Shown piece after piece: positions 49,979-58,559 of a DNA stretch of 64,000 nt. Both the position numbers and the translations under genes were made by a program. The stretch spans positions 1-64,000 of the forward strand of contig DAOLDD010000005.1 in assembly GCA_035327585.1 (NCBI GenBank). Reading direction: 5' to 3'. The notes beneath the pieces are model-generated. The model did not search any database. It had not been told where the DNA came from and was given only the letters and a program-made list of their open reading frames with translations. Source of the DNA: JAMLJG01 sp035327585 (lineage in GTDB: Bacteria > Verrucomicrobiota > Kiritimatiellia > CAIVKH01). Position 1 is the stretch's first letter. Each line of letters opens with the position of its first letter.

Positions 49979-50631
49979 CGCAGATGCACCCACGCCTGTT
50001 CGGCGATGCGGCGGTGGCCTTCGGCGTTGGGGTGGATGCCGTCATCGAGGTTCAACTCGGGCACGCCGCCGACGCCCTCAAGGATGAAGGGCCAGAGCGC
50101 AATTTGGTTTTTCTCCGCGACGCGCGGGATGACGGCGTCGAACGCGCGCGTGTAGTCCTCGCCCAGGTTGCGCGGGGCCAGCATGCCGGCGAGCAGGATG
50201 CGAACGTTGGGATGCAGCTCGCGCGCGCGGTCGATGATGCGCTGGAGGTTGCGCTCCATCTCTCCGGTGGCGAGCCCGCGCAGCGCGTCGTTGCCGCCAA
50301 GCGCGATCACCAGCACGTCCACGGGCCGGTTCAACACCCAGTCGATCCGGCGCAAACCGCCCGCCGTCGTGTCGCCGCTCACGCCCGCATTGACGACCTC
50401 CCCGGCGATGCCGGCCTCTTCCATCCTGCGCTGCACCAGCGCAGGCCACGCCTCGTCCGCGGACAGGCCGTACCCCGCCGTCAGGCTGTCGCCGAGGCAG
50501 AGGATCGTGCGCGCGGGCGATTCGGCGCGCGCCCCGGTGCAGACCAGCAGGATTGCGGCCGCAATCAAGAACGCCGACCGGAATCCCGTTTTCGGCTCGC
50601 CGGGACGGCTCGCCCCACCACGTGTAGTCAT
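49948..50631 (-). CDS. TesA-like SGNH arylesterase/lysophospholipase
   Basis: This 227-residue SGNH hydrolase has a signal segment (FRSAFLIAAAILLVCTGARA) and the four blocks: catalytic serine in ILCLGDSLTAGYGL, glycine in GVSGDTTAGG, asparagine in ALGGNDALRG and the aspartate-histidine pair in DGIHPNAEGH. It likely acts in the periplasm as an arylesterase, thioesterase I or lysophospholipase. The first 14 residues (TTRGGASRPGEP) are encoded by the repeat at 50607-50672, so the true N-terminus may lie later. It is divergent from the LolD-like ABC gene, matching the conserved tesA-ybbA-ybbP neighbourhood of E. coli. Confidence 0.86.
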   Translation of the reverse strand: MTTRGGASRPGEPKTGFRSAFLIAAAILLVCTGARAESPARTILCLGDSLTAGYGLSADEAWPALVQRRMEEAGIAGEVVNAGVSGDTTAGGLRRIDWVLNRPVDVLVIALGGNDALRGLATGEMERNLQRIIDRARELHPNVRILLAGMLAPRNLGEDYTRAFDAVIPRVAEKNQIALWPFILEGVGGVPELNLDDGIHPNAEGHRRIAEQAWVHLRPILTADYAD

Positions 50632-50672
50632 CTTGAAGGTAGGGCGAGGTGTCCCACCGAGCCGCATCGCGG
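50607..50672. repeat. GGGTAGGGCGAGGTGTCCCACCGAGCC-type repeat
   Basis: The segment AGGGCGAGGTGTCCCACCGAG at the start of the esterase gene recurs in inverted form at 56692-56757 as GGCTCGGTGGGACACCTCG. Its other arm, GGGACGGCTCGCCCCACC, makes it a palindromic element. Confidence 0.7.
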
Positions 50673-50758
50673 AAAAACACACCTTCCCCACCCGACCCTC
50701 GCGGGGCGATTGAGCGGCCCGGCTGGAAGCGCCAACGATTTCGCGTACAGTATCCGGC

Positions 50759-51442
50759 ATGACGGAACCCCTTGTATTAAAAACGGACCGCGTCGCAAAG
50801 ACTTTCGCGGTCGATGGCCGGCCCCTTACGGTATTGGACGACGTATCGCTCGCGGTGCGCGCGGGCGCGACCTGCGCCCTCGTCGGCCCGTCGGGCAGCG
50901 GCAAGACGACGCTGCTCGGGCTGTGCGCCGGGCTCGATGCGCCGTCGCGCGGCAGCGTACACCTGCTCGGCCAGGACCTCGCGCAACTCGACGAGGAGGG
51001 GCGCGCACGCCTTCGCCTTGAACACACGGGCTTCGTCTTCCAATCGTTCCATCTCGTGCCCACGCTCACCGCATTGGAGAATGTCATGCTGACGCTGGAG
51101 TTGCGCGGGCAACCCGGCGCGCGCGACGTCGCGGCCGGCTGGCTGGACCGCGTCGGCCTCGGCGAACGCATGCACCACCACCCCGCGCGGCTGTCCGGCG
51201 GCGAACAACAACGCGTCGCCATCGCCCGCTCCTTCGCCGGCGCGCCGCGCGTCCTCTTCGCCGACGAACCGACCGGCAACCTCGACGCGGCGACCGGCGG
51301 GCGCATCATCGACCTGCTCTTCGGCCTGAACGAACAGGCCGGCGCCACGCTGGTGCTGGTGACGCACGATCCCGAAATCGCGCGCCGCTGTTCCCTGCAG
51401 GTCCGGCTGCGCGCGGGCCGGGTGGAGGGGTTCTCTTCCTAA
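50759..51442 (+). CDS. ABC transporter ATP-binding protein (LolD/YbbA-like)
   Basis: This 227-residue ATPase has Walker A GPSGSGKTT, the signature LSGGEQQRVAIARSFAGAP and Walker B VLFADEPTGNLD, plus the H-loop in LVLVTHDPEIA. Length and signature match the MacB/LolD class, which acts without transmembrane translocation of small molecules. It pairs with the large FtsX-like permease downstream (about 60 bp away). In E. coli YbbA-YbbP is adjacent to tesA, the same arrangement as here. Lipoprotein or lipid release from the inner membrane is a plausible role. Confidence 0.92.
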   Translation: MTEPLVLKTDRVAKTFAVDGRPLTVLDDVSLAVRAGATCALVGPSGSGKTTLLGLCAGLDAPSRGSVHLLGQDLAQLDEEGRARLRLEHTGFVFQSFHLVPTLTALENVMLTLELRGQPGARDVAAGWLDRVGLGERMHHHPARLSGGEQQRVAIARSFAGAPRVLFADEPTGNLDAATGGRIIDLLFGLNEQAGATLVLVTHDPEIARRCSLQVRLRAGRVEGFSS

Positions 51443-51495
51443 TCGTTCACGTTCACGTACGCGTTCACGTGTACGAGAACGTGTATGTGAACGAC
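51443..51495. repeat. Palindromic GTTCACGT/ACGTGAAC tract
   Basis: Alternating CGTTCACGTTCACG and ACGTGTACGAGAACGTG units form a near-perfect palindrome that fills the whole gap between the ABC ATPase stop and the permease gene. Confidence 0.65.
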
Positions 51496-51501
51496 AATCG
51501 C

Positions 51502-54048
51502 ATGAGATACTTTAGCACCATCCTCTGGCTCGCACTGCGCGATCTGCGCGCACAGCCGATAGGCTTCCGCATCTATGCCCTGGCGCTGGCGCTTGGCATC
51601 GGCACGATGGTCGCGGTCACATCGTTCCGCGACAGTATGGGGACGGCGCTCGACGAGCAGGCGCGCGCGCTGCTCGGTGCGGATCTCTCCGTCCGCGCGC
51701 GCCGCGCGTTTAGTAACACGGCGAACGACTACCTCGCGAAAATTCCCGGCGCGACGGCGAGCGAGGCGATGTTCCGCACGATGGCTTGGTTCCCCGCGCA
51801 GGAACACGCGCGCTTCACGCAGGTCCGCGCGCTCGACGGCGGATTCCCGTTCTACGGCACGCTCGATACCGTGCCGCCCGAGGCCGCGGCGCGGTTCCAG
51901 GACGACGCCTTCGCGCTGGTGGAGGAAAACGCGCTGATCCAGGCGGGGGCCGATGTCGGCGACCGCATCCGCATCGGCGCGCGCGAATTCGTCATCGCAG
52001 GCCGGTTGCTGCGCGCGCCCGGCGAATCGCCGTCCGAGGCGTTCATCGCCCCGCGCGTCTACATCCCGCTCCGCTTCGTGCCCGACACCGGCCTCGTGCA
52101 GCCGGGCAGCGTGGTGACGTGGCGGCGCTACTTCCGGCTGGAACCCGGCGACAACGCGGAGTCCCGGCGTGGGCAAATCCGGCGCGCGCTGAATGACGAG
52201 CGTCTCGACGTGGAGACGGCGGAATCGCGGAAGCGCGCCTTGCTCGGCAGCGTCGACCAGCTCGCACGCTACCTCGGCCTCGTTGGATTCGCCGGCCTGC
52301 TGCTCGGCTGCGTCGGGGTCGCGGGCGCGGTGCACGTCTACGTGACCCGCCGCCTGCCCGTGGTCGCGATGCTGCGCTGCCTCGGCGCGCCGCGCGGATT
52401 TTGCGAGGCGGTTTTTCTCGTGCAAGTCGCCCTCCTCGCGCTCGTGGGCGCTCTGGCGGGCGTCGGCCTCGCCGCGGGGGTGCTTCCGCTGGTCGCGGGC
52501 TGGATGCAGGATTTCCTCGCCGCCGAGGTGCGGGCGGGCGTCAACGTACGCGCCGCGCTGCTCGGCATCGGCGCGGGCCTCGCGTTCAGCATCGGCTTCG
52601 CGTTGCTGCCCCTGCTCGCGATGCGCCGCGTCGCGCCGGCGCAGGCGATGAGCCGGTTCGAGGGCGACCAGGAGTCCGTGTGGCGCGACCCGCTGCGCCT
52701 GCTGATCCTGGGCGGCCTCACGGCACTCGTCACCGGATTCGCCATCACGCAGTCCTCGAAGTGGACGCACGGCGCGGGCCTCGTCGCCGGGCTCGCCGTC
52801 GCCTTCGCGGTCCTGCTGCTCGCGGGCCGGCTGTTGCGCGGCCTCGCGCGCTACGCCGCCGCGCGCCTGCGCTGGCTGCCGCTGCAACACGGCATCGCGG
52901 GGCTCTACCGGCCGAACAACCAGACCGGTATGATGCTCGCCGCCATCGGGCTCGGCGCGTTCCTGCTCACTGCGCTCGTCGTGTCCGAACAGTCGCTGCG
53001 CGCGCAGCTCTCCGCGTATCGCGCGCCCGACCAGCCGTCGCTCGTCCTCATCGACATCCAGTCCGACCAGCGCGAGACCGCCGCGGCCGCCGTCACGCGC
53101 GCCGGGTTTCCCCCGCTCAACGAGGTGCCCATCGTCACGATGCGCCTCCAGGCGCTCAATGGCGTCGAAATCGGCGACGTGCTCCGCGATCCCGCGCGCG
53201 CGATTCCCGAGTGGGCGCTGCGCCGCGAATACCGCAGCACCTACCGCGCGGAATTCTTTCCCACCGAAAAACTGCTCGACGGCGTATGGGCGCCGCGCTG
53301 GGACCCCGCCGCACGCCCGCCCGGAACACCGGTTCCCATCTCGATGGAAAAGAGCATCGTCGAAACACTCGGCCTGCGGCTCGACGACGAAGTCACGTGG
53401 GACGTGCAGGGCCTTCCCGTCCACACCCGCATCGCCAGCATCCGCGAAGTCGACTGGCGCAGCATGAAACCCAATTTCTACGTTGTCTTCCCCGAGGGCG
53501 TGCTTGAAGCCGCGCCGCAAACGTGGGCGCTCTTCACGCGCGCGCCCGACGCCAGGGGCTCCGCCGCGCTGCAACGCGCCGTCGCCACGGAATTCACCAA
53601 CGTGTCCGTCATCGACCTCGCGCTGGTGCTGTCGTCCGTGAACACAATCCTCGGCAAGATCGGCGACGCGGTGCGCGGCGTCGCGTGGTTCACCCTCGCC
53701 GCCGGGCTGCTCGTCGTCGCCGGCGCCGTACGCGCAAACCGCGAACAGCGCGAACGCGAGCGCGTCCTGCTGCGCACCCTCGGCGCGCCGCAGCGGCATC
53801 TCGTCGTTATGAGCGTCATCGAACACGCCGCCCTCGGCCTGCTCGGCGGCCTCGCCGGCGTCTCGCTCGGCGCCCTCGCGGGCCACCTCGCCGCCACGCA
53901 CCTGCTTAAAACCGAAACCGTGCTCGCCTGGCCCGCCCTCGCCCTCGGCGTCCTCCTGCTCGCCACCCTCACCGCCCTGCTCGGCCTCGCCCACGCCCGC
54001 CCCACGCGGCTGCCCCCGCTCGAACAGTTGCGCCGGCTGGAGGTGTAG
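51502..54048 (+). CDS. ABC transporter permease of the FtsX/YbbP type
   Basis: A roughly 848-residue permease with N-terminal helix (RDLRAQPIGFRIYALALALGIGTMVAVTSF), a large periplasmic domain, and two FtsX-type four-helix cores (around residues 250-370 and 715-840). Length and two-core topology match YbbP rather than the single-core LolC/MacB. It forms the export complex with the LolD-like ATPase. The start at 51502 (MRYFSTIL) is chosen over the longer in-frame start at 51469, which would begin inside the palindromic spacer. Confidence 0.88.
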   Translation: MRYFSTILWLALRDLRAQPIGFRIYALALALGIGTMVAVTSFRDSMGTALDEQARALLGADLSVRARRAFSNTANDYLAKIPGATASEAMFRTMAWFPAQEHARFTQVRALDGGFPFYGTLDTVPPEAAARFQDDAFALVEENALIQAGADVGDRIRIGAREFVIAGRLLRAPGESPSEAFIAPRVYIPLRFVPDTGLVQPGSVVTWRRYFRLEPGDNAESRRGQIRRALNDERLDVETAESRKRALLGSVDQLARYLGLVGFAGLLLGCVGVAGAVHVYVTRRLPVVAMLRCLGAPRGFCEAVFLVQVALLALVGALAGVGLAAGVLPLVAGWMQDFLAAEVRAGVNVRAALLGIGAGLAFSIGFALLPLLAMRRVAPAQAMSRFEGDQESVWRDPLRLLILGGLTALVTGFAITQSSKWTHGAGLVAGLAVAFAVLLLAGRLLRGLARYAAARLRWLPLQHGIAGLYRPNNQTGMMLAAIGLGAFLLTALVVSEQSLRAQLSAYRAPDQPSLVLIDIQSDQRETAAAAVTRAGFPPLNEVPIVTMRLQALNGVEIGDVLRDPARAIPEWALRREYRSTYRAEFFPTEKLLDGVWAPRWDPAARPPGTPVPISMEKSIVETLGLRLDDEVTWDVQGLPVHTRIASIREVDWRSMKPNFYVVFPEGVLEAAPQTWALFTRAPDARGSAALQRAVATEFTNVSVIDLALVLSSVNTILGKIGDAVRGVAWFTLAAGLLVVAGAVRANREQRERERVLLRTLGAPQRHLVVMSVIEHAALGLLGGLAGVSLGALAGHLAATHLLKTETVLAWPALALGVLLLATLTALLGLAHARPTRLPPLEQLRRLEV

Positions 54049-54106
54049 GAAGGACGGGCGAGGGACGGGTGCGGGGCACGAGGGGTGGAAAACATCCATC
54101 CGATTT

Positions 54107-54140
54107 CTTCACCACGGAGACACGAAGGTCACAGAGGCGC
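54107..54140. repeat. CCACGGAGACACGAAGG repeat arm
   Basis: TTCACCACGGAGACACGAAGGTCACAGAGG in the spacer after the permease gene matches one arm of the element at 40968-41050. The rest of this 183-bp spacer shows nothing supported. Confidence 0.55.
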
Positions 54141-54231
54141 GCCCTTCATAAATCCGCGTCATCCGCAAAAACCGCGGTTCCCATCCAGTTCGCTCATTCC
54201 CGCGCTCACAGAGCGCTGCTACTGGGGCCGA

Positions 54232-54669
54232 TTAACCGGAGATCAGGGGATTCGTGCAGCGAAGAGTGGGAAACCGGCTGAAATCACGATCAGCCGTCCA
54301 AAGCGTCCTCACCCGGTGCTCGAGACAGAGAGCGGCGATCCGCGCGTCGTGCACCCGGGGTCCTTGAATCGCCCCTCGCCGAACGATGTCGCGCAGGGTG
54401 CTCCAATATCCGGGCCCTTCCCCGAGCACGCGAAGCGTGGGCGATTCCAGCCACGCATCAACAACGTTGAGCGCAGTTTCAACGGGAGATGGTTTCTTGA
54501 ATATCCGGGGATGCGTCACGATGGCGATGAATTCATGGATGCACGGCCACGGAATCGCCCACGGCGCCAGGTTCTCCGCCAAACCGGTCACCGCCCTGAC
54601 GGCCTGTCCGTGGGTGGAATACTCCTCGCGGTGAAACGCCACCAGGACGTTGGTATCCACGGCGATCAT
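54232..54669 (-). CDS. PIN-domain ribonuclease toxin (VapC family)
   Basis: A 145-residue PIN-domain protein. The four acidic residues of the fold can be placed: D5 in AVDTNVLVAF, E in WPCIHEFIA, D in VHDARIAAL and D in TADRDFSRF. VapC toxins cleave tRNA or rRNA. The partner antitoxin gene overlaps it upstream (ATGA). A chromosomal stabilisation or stress module is likely. Confidence 0.92.
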   Translation of the reverse strand: MIAVDTNVLVAFHREEYSTHGQAVRAVTGLAENLAPWAIPWPCIHEFIAIVTHPRIFKKPSPVETALNVVDAWLESPTLRVLGEGPGYWSTLRDIVRRGAIQGPRVHDARIAALCLEHRVRTLWTADRDFSRFPTLRCTNPLISG

Positions 54670-54911
54670 GCGCCGCGGCCTTCATAGATGGCCTCACGCA
54701 TCCGATCCCAACCCGATTCGTCGAACCCCGGCTGGAAGCCGCCCCGCCCCGCCGCTACGGTGCGCAACTTGAACGGCTTCCGCTTCGACCGTTCGGCCAT
54801 GACCTTCTCCAACCCCTCCTCAACCAGCGTGCGAAAGGTCACCTGCTGCTCCCGCGCCAGCTTCTTGCAGCGCTTCATCATCGAGTCAGGTATATCGATG
54901 GTTGTCTTCAT
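54666..54911 (-). CDS. VapB-type antitoxin (DUF2191/ribbon-helix-helix)
   Basis: An 81-residue protein beginning MKTTIDIPDSMMKRCKKLAREQ, the typical N-terminal ribbon-helix-helix of this antitoxin group. The C-terminal half (FKLRTVAAGRGGFQPGFDESGWDRMREAIYEGRGA) is the toxin-binding part. Antitoxin precedes toxin and overlaps it by ATGA, the usual vapBC order. The pair probably represses its own promoter, located near 54915-54930. Confidence 0.88.
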   Translation of the reverse strand: MKTTIDIPDSMMKRCKKLAREQQVTFRTLVEEGLEKVMAERSKRKPFKLRTVAAGRGGFQPGFDESGWDRMREAIYEGRGA

Positions 54912-55105
54912 ATGGGTGTATATACAAATTTTCCGGGCCCCGGTCAAACGCCGGGAGGCGAGGCAACGCCCACACCCGGCGGGGGCGCCGGGGGCTCCAG
55001 CGCTGCACCCTGCAGATGGAGCCCCCCACGCCCTCGTGGGGGGGGCCACAAACGCCCGCACAATCCATCTTCGTCCGCGCGCGCCCCTTTGCTATCCTCG
55101 CGCCC

Positions 55106-56674
55106 ATGAAAATCGTCACCGCACAAACGATGCGCGAGTTGGACAGGCGCACGACCGAGGAATTTGACATCAAGGGGACCGTCCTCATGGAGCGCGCGGG
55201 CAACGGCGTGGCGAACGCCGTCCGTCGCCTCGCGGAAATCTCCGGTTTCCACAGCGCATTCGTCCACCTCGTCGCCGGGCGCGGCAACAACGGGGGCGAC
55301 GCCTTCGTCGCGGCGCGCCAACTCAAGGACCTTGGATTTGGCGTTGAAGTCTGGCTCGCCGGCTCCATCGCGCAGGTCACCGGCGACGCGGCGTTCTACC
55401 TCAGCAAACTGAAGACCGCAAAAATCCGCGTCGAGGAACTCCCGACGATGGAGGACTGGCAGGAGGCGATCAAACACCCGCTCGCCGCGGAAATCCTCGT
55501 CGACGGCGTGCTCGGCACCGGCATCACCGGCCCCGCGCGTGGCCCCGTCGCCGGCGCGATCCAATACATCCGCGCGCAGGCCAATGAGGCCCTCGTCGTC
55601 TCCATCGACCTCCCGTCCGGCCTCAACGCGGACACCGGCGTGCCGGAAGGCGACGCCGTCGCCGCCGACGTCACCGTCACGATGGGCCTCCCGAAGCGCG
55701 GCCTCGTCGCGCCCGCCGCCATCGACCATGTCGGCGCGATAGAGGTCGTCGACATCGGCCTGCCGGCGGAAGCCGTGGCCGACGCGGACGCCGACGACGT
55801 GGAGATGATTTATCTGCCCGACCTGCAGCCGCTCTTCCCGCGCCGCCCGCGCAACACGCACAAGGGCGACTACGGCCACCTCGTCCTCATCGGCGGCGGC
55901 GCGAGTTTCACCGGCGCAATCACCCTCGCGGCACGCGCCGCTTCGCGTTCCGGCGCCGGACTCGTCACCGCAATCGTTCCGCACTCGCTGCGCCCCGTGG
56001 TCGCCACCGCCTCGCCGGAAACGATGGTCGCGGGCGCGCCGGAAACCGCCGATGGCGCGCTCGCGGAGACGGCGATCGACGTAATCCGACCGCACCTCGC
56101 GCCCGGCCGCACCGTCGTGCTCGGGCCCGGCCTCACGCGCGGGCCCGCGGCTCGCGCACTCGTGGAGTTTCTGGTACGCGAAGCGCCCGGTCCGCTCGTG
56201 CTGGACGCCGACGCACTGGCCGTGATGGCGGGCGAACCGGAATTATTCCGTGGTGCGAAGCGCCCCATCCTGCTCACGCCGCATCCCGGCGAGGCGGCTC
56301 TTTTGCTCGGCACGACCGCCGCCGCGATCCAGTCCGACCGGATCGGCGCGGTCCGCGCACTCGCGGAAAAATCCGGCGCCATCGTCGTCCTCAAAGGCGC
56401 GGGTACGCTCGTCGCGCGGCACGGGCACAACATCTTCGTCAACACCACCGGCAACCCCGGCATGGCGAAAGGCGGCGCGGGGGACGTCTTGAGCGGCCTG
56501 CTCGGCGGCCTGCTCGCGCAAGGCTACGACCCGTTCGCCGCCGCCTGCGCCGCCGTCTATGTGCATGGCCGCGCGGGCGACCTCTCCGTCTGGCGCCGCT
56601 GCCAGGTCAGCCTCACCGCTGGCGATTTGATCGAGGAACTCCCCTTCGCATTCCGCGACTTGTCGTTGCGGTGA
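55106..56674 (+). CDS. nnrD: Bifunctional NAD(P)H-hydrate epimerase/dehydratase (Nnr)
   Basis: This enzyme repairs hydrated NAD(P)H. The 522-residue protein begins with the YjeF N-terminal epimerase (LMERAGNGVANAVRRL, AGRGNNGGDAFVAARQL). From about residue 245 comes the YjeF C-terminal ADP-dependent dehydratase (HKGDYGHLVLIGGGASFTGA, LDADALAVMAG, LLTPHPGEAALLLG, and NPGMAKGGAGDVLSGLLGGLLAQG). All motifs are intact. The ATG at 55106 fits the normal N-terminus. The gene stands alone; the vapBC pair is divergent. Confidence 0.95.
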   Translation: MKIVTAQTMRELDRRTTEEFDIKGTVLMERAGNGVANAVRRLAEISGFHSAFVHLVAGRGNNGGDAFVAARQLKDLGFGVEVWLAGSIAQVTGDAAFYLSKLKTAKIRVEELPTMEDWQEAIKHPLAAEILVDGVLGTGITGPARGPVAGAIQYIRAQANEALVVSIDLPSGLNADTGVPEGDAVAADVTVTMGLPKRGLVAPAAIDHVGAIEVVDIGLPAEAVADADADDVEMIYLPDLQPLFPRRPRNTHKGDYGHLVLIGGGASFTGAITLAARAASRSGAGLVTAIVPHSLRPVVATASPETMVAGAPETADGALAETAIDVIRPHLAPGRTVVLGPGLTRGPAARALVEFLVREAPGPLVLDADALAVMAGEPELFRGAKRPILLTPHPGEAALLLGTTAAAIQSDRIGAVRALAEKSGAIVVLKGAGTLVARHGHNIFVNTTGNPGMAKGGAGDVLSGLLGGLLAQGYDPFAAACAAVYVHGRAGDLSVWRRCQVSLTAGDLIEELPFAFRDLSLR

Positions 56675-57020
56675 GAAGGGAAGGAATAGTCGGCTCGGTG
56701 GGACACCTCGCCCTACCTTGGAAACTCGATGGGTAGGGCGAGCTCTCCGAGCGAGCCAGAGCCCCCGCCCGAAAAAGTTTTTACAGACGTTGTAAGCCGC
56801 CAAAAAAGAAATTACAGACGTTGAAAATGTTGTTTCACATCCCGGTTCATTTGGCCCCCGGCGGGCTCGCCCCGCCGGAGCCCAAGTTCCAGGAACTACC
56901 GCATAGCATGTGAACTTTCGCTCCCGCGACATCCGCCTCCGCCTGGCTACGGCGAGACAAGCGAGGTCGCGGGGGGCGACTACAAAACCCTGACACCCGA
57001 CACCCTCTTCCCCCTCCTGC
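56675..57020. other. Repeat-rich intergenic region after nnrD
   Basis: No gene in these 346 bases. It holds an inverted-repeat element at 56692-56757 (GGCTCGGTGGGACACCTCGCC ... GGGTAGGGCGAGC), matching 50607-50672, then the TTACA-N5-TGTAA pair at 56781-56826, then GC-rich sequence before the PBP start. Small frames here have no family resemblance. Confidence 0.7.
56781..56826. promoter_or_regulatory. Paired TTACA-N5-TGTAA sites upstream of PBP
   Basis: TTACAGACGTTGTAA at 56781 and TTACAGACGTTGAAA at 56812, 31 bp apart. In reverse orientation this element is nearly identical over about 55 bp to the one at 17938-17996, including its A/T-rich spacer. It lies 195 bp before the PBP gene. Whether it regulates that gene or is a mobile copy is open. 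Confidence 0.45.
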
Positions 57021-58559
57021 ATGCCCCCCGAGCTCCATTCGCTGTTAAAGGCCGTATTTCTCGTGGCGCTGGCGCTGCTGTTGCTGGCGTTGTGGTTCCG
57101 GCGCGGGCGCGATCCGGTGACGCCGAAGCGGAGGATTCACCGCGTGTTCTTCGCGGCGCTCGCGGTGGTGTTCCTCGGCGTGTACGCGTACCAGGGCACG
57201 TGGCAGCTCGCGGGGTTCGCGCGGCCGCAGTTCGTGGACTTCATGAAGAAGTACAACCGGCGGCCGGACAGCCCCACGAAGCGGATGGTGCGCGGCGAGA
57301 TCCGGGACCGCAACGGCGTGGTGCTGGCGCACGATGACCCGGATTTCCCGGGGCGGCGCGTGTACCCGCTCGGCGCGGCGACGTGCCACGTGGTGGGCTA
57401 TCTCGACCCGAAATACGGGATGACGGGGATCGAGGCGGCGGACCATCCGTACCTCGAGGGCTGGTCGACGGGGACGCGCGAGGAGCAGGCGCGGTTCGGG
57501 CGGAACCTGCTGCAATCGCAGGCGCCGCGCGGCAACGATCTGGACCTGACGCTCGACGCGCGTTTGCAGGCGGAGGCGCTGCGGCTGCTCGGCGCGCAAC
57601 GCGGCGCGGCGATTGTGATCGACCCGCGCACGGGCGAGATTCTCGTGCTGGCGAGCGCGCCTGCGTTTAATCCGCACAAGCTGTCGCCGGATTTGTTCGG
57701 CGGCGACCCGGACCGCTCGCCGCTGTTGAACCGCGCGGTGCAGGGGTTGTATCCGGCGGGCTCGACCTACAAGATGCTGGTCGCGGCGGCGGCATTGGAC
57801 CGCGGGCTGGAACCTGTGCTGGACTGCCCGGCGGGCGGCTACGTCGCGGCGCCAAACACGCCGCCGATTCGCGATCACGAATTCTACGCGGCGCAACGGG
57901 GCGGCCGCGCGTGGGGCGGCTACGGGCGGATCGGGCTCGGGCGCGCGCTGGCCAAATCGTCGAACACCTACTTCGCGCAACTCGGCGTGCAGCTCGGGCC
58001 GGAGTCGATGAGCGAGCACGCGCGGCGGTTTTTGTTTAACGAGTCGGTGGTGCTGTTCGAGGGTTCGTCCGGCGCGGTGCGCGCGCGGGTCGGAAAGTTT
58101 CCGGATTTACGCGCGAGCCAGCGCGCGGCGGCGGCGCAGCTCGCCATCGGCCAGGGCGACATGCTCGCGACGCCGCTCGGCATGGCGCTCGCGACGGCGG
58201 CGGTGGCGAACGACGGGCGGATGATGAAGCCGCGACTCGCCGCGCGTACGGAACCTGAATTGATCGCCGGCTGCGGCTCGCCCACCGCGATGCGACGGCT
58301 GCGCACGCTGCTGCGCGGCGTTGTGACGGAGGGCACGGGCCGTCGCGCCGACCTGCCGGGACTCGACGTCGCCGGAAAAACCGGCACCGCGCAGACGCCG
58401 CGCGGCGAGGACCACGCGTGGTTCGTCTGCATGGCGCCCGCCGCGAAACCGCGCCTGGTGGTCGTCGTCCTCATCGAACACGGCGGCTACGGCTCCACCG
58501 CCGCCCTCCCCGTCGCCGCCGGCCTGCTCAAGAAGGCGCAGGAGCTGGGGTATTTTTGA
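57021..58559 (+). CDS. Class B penicillin-binding protein (PbpA/FtsI-like transpeptidase)
   Basis: This 512-residue transpeptidase cross-links peptidoglycan. An N-terminal membrane anchor (VFLVALALLLLALWF) is followed by a small dimerisation domain and the transpeptidase domain. The catalytic motifs are Ser248 in GSTYK, S313-S-N in KSSNTY, and K453TG in AGKTGTAQ. It resembles PbpA-type PBPs paired with RodA. The FtsW/RodA-like gene follows after a 384-bp repeat-rich gap, an unusually long separation for this conserved pair. Confidence 0.93.
   Translation: MPPELHSLLKAVFLVALALLLLALWFRRGRDPVTPKRRIHRVFFAALAVVFLGVYAYQGTWQLAGFARPQFVDFMKKYNRRPDSPTKRMVRGEIRDRNGVVLAHDDPDFPGRRVYPLGAATCHVVGYLDPKYGMTGIEAADHPYLEGWSTGTREEQARFGRNLLQSQAPRGNDLDLTLDARLQAEALRLLGAQRGAAIVIDPRTGEILVLASAPAFNPHKLSPDLFGGDPDRSPLLNRAVQGLYPAGSTYKMLVAAAALDRGLEPVLDCPAGGYVAAPNTPPIRDHEFYAAQRGGRAWGGYGRIGLGRALAKSSNTYFAQLGVQLGPESMSEHARRFLFNESVVLFEGSSGAVRARVGKFPDLRASQRAAAAQLAIGQGDMLATPLGMALATAAVANDGRMMKPRLAARTEPELIAGCGSPTAMRRLRTLLRGVVTEGTGRRADLPGLDVAGKTGTAQTPRGEDHAWFVCMAPAAKPRLVVVVLIEHGGYGSTAALPVAAGLLKKAQELGYF

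Noticed and set aside
51439..54099. A nearly 900-codon open frame antisense to the FtsX-like permease
   Set aside because: It is a shadow of the permease gene: charged low-complexity product, no motifs, no ribosome-binding site.
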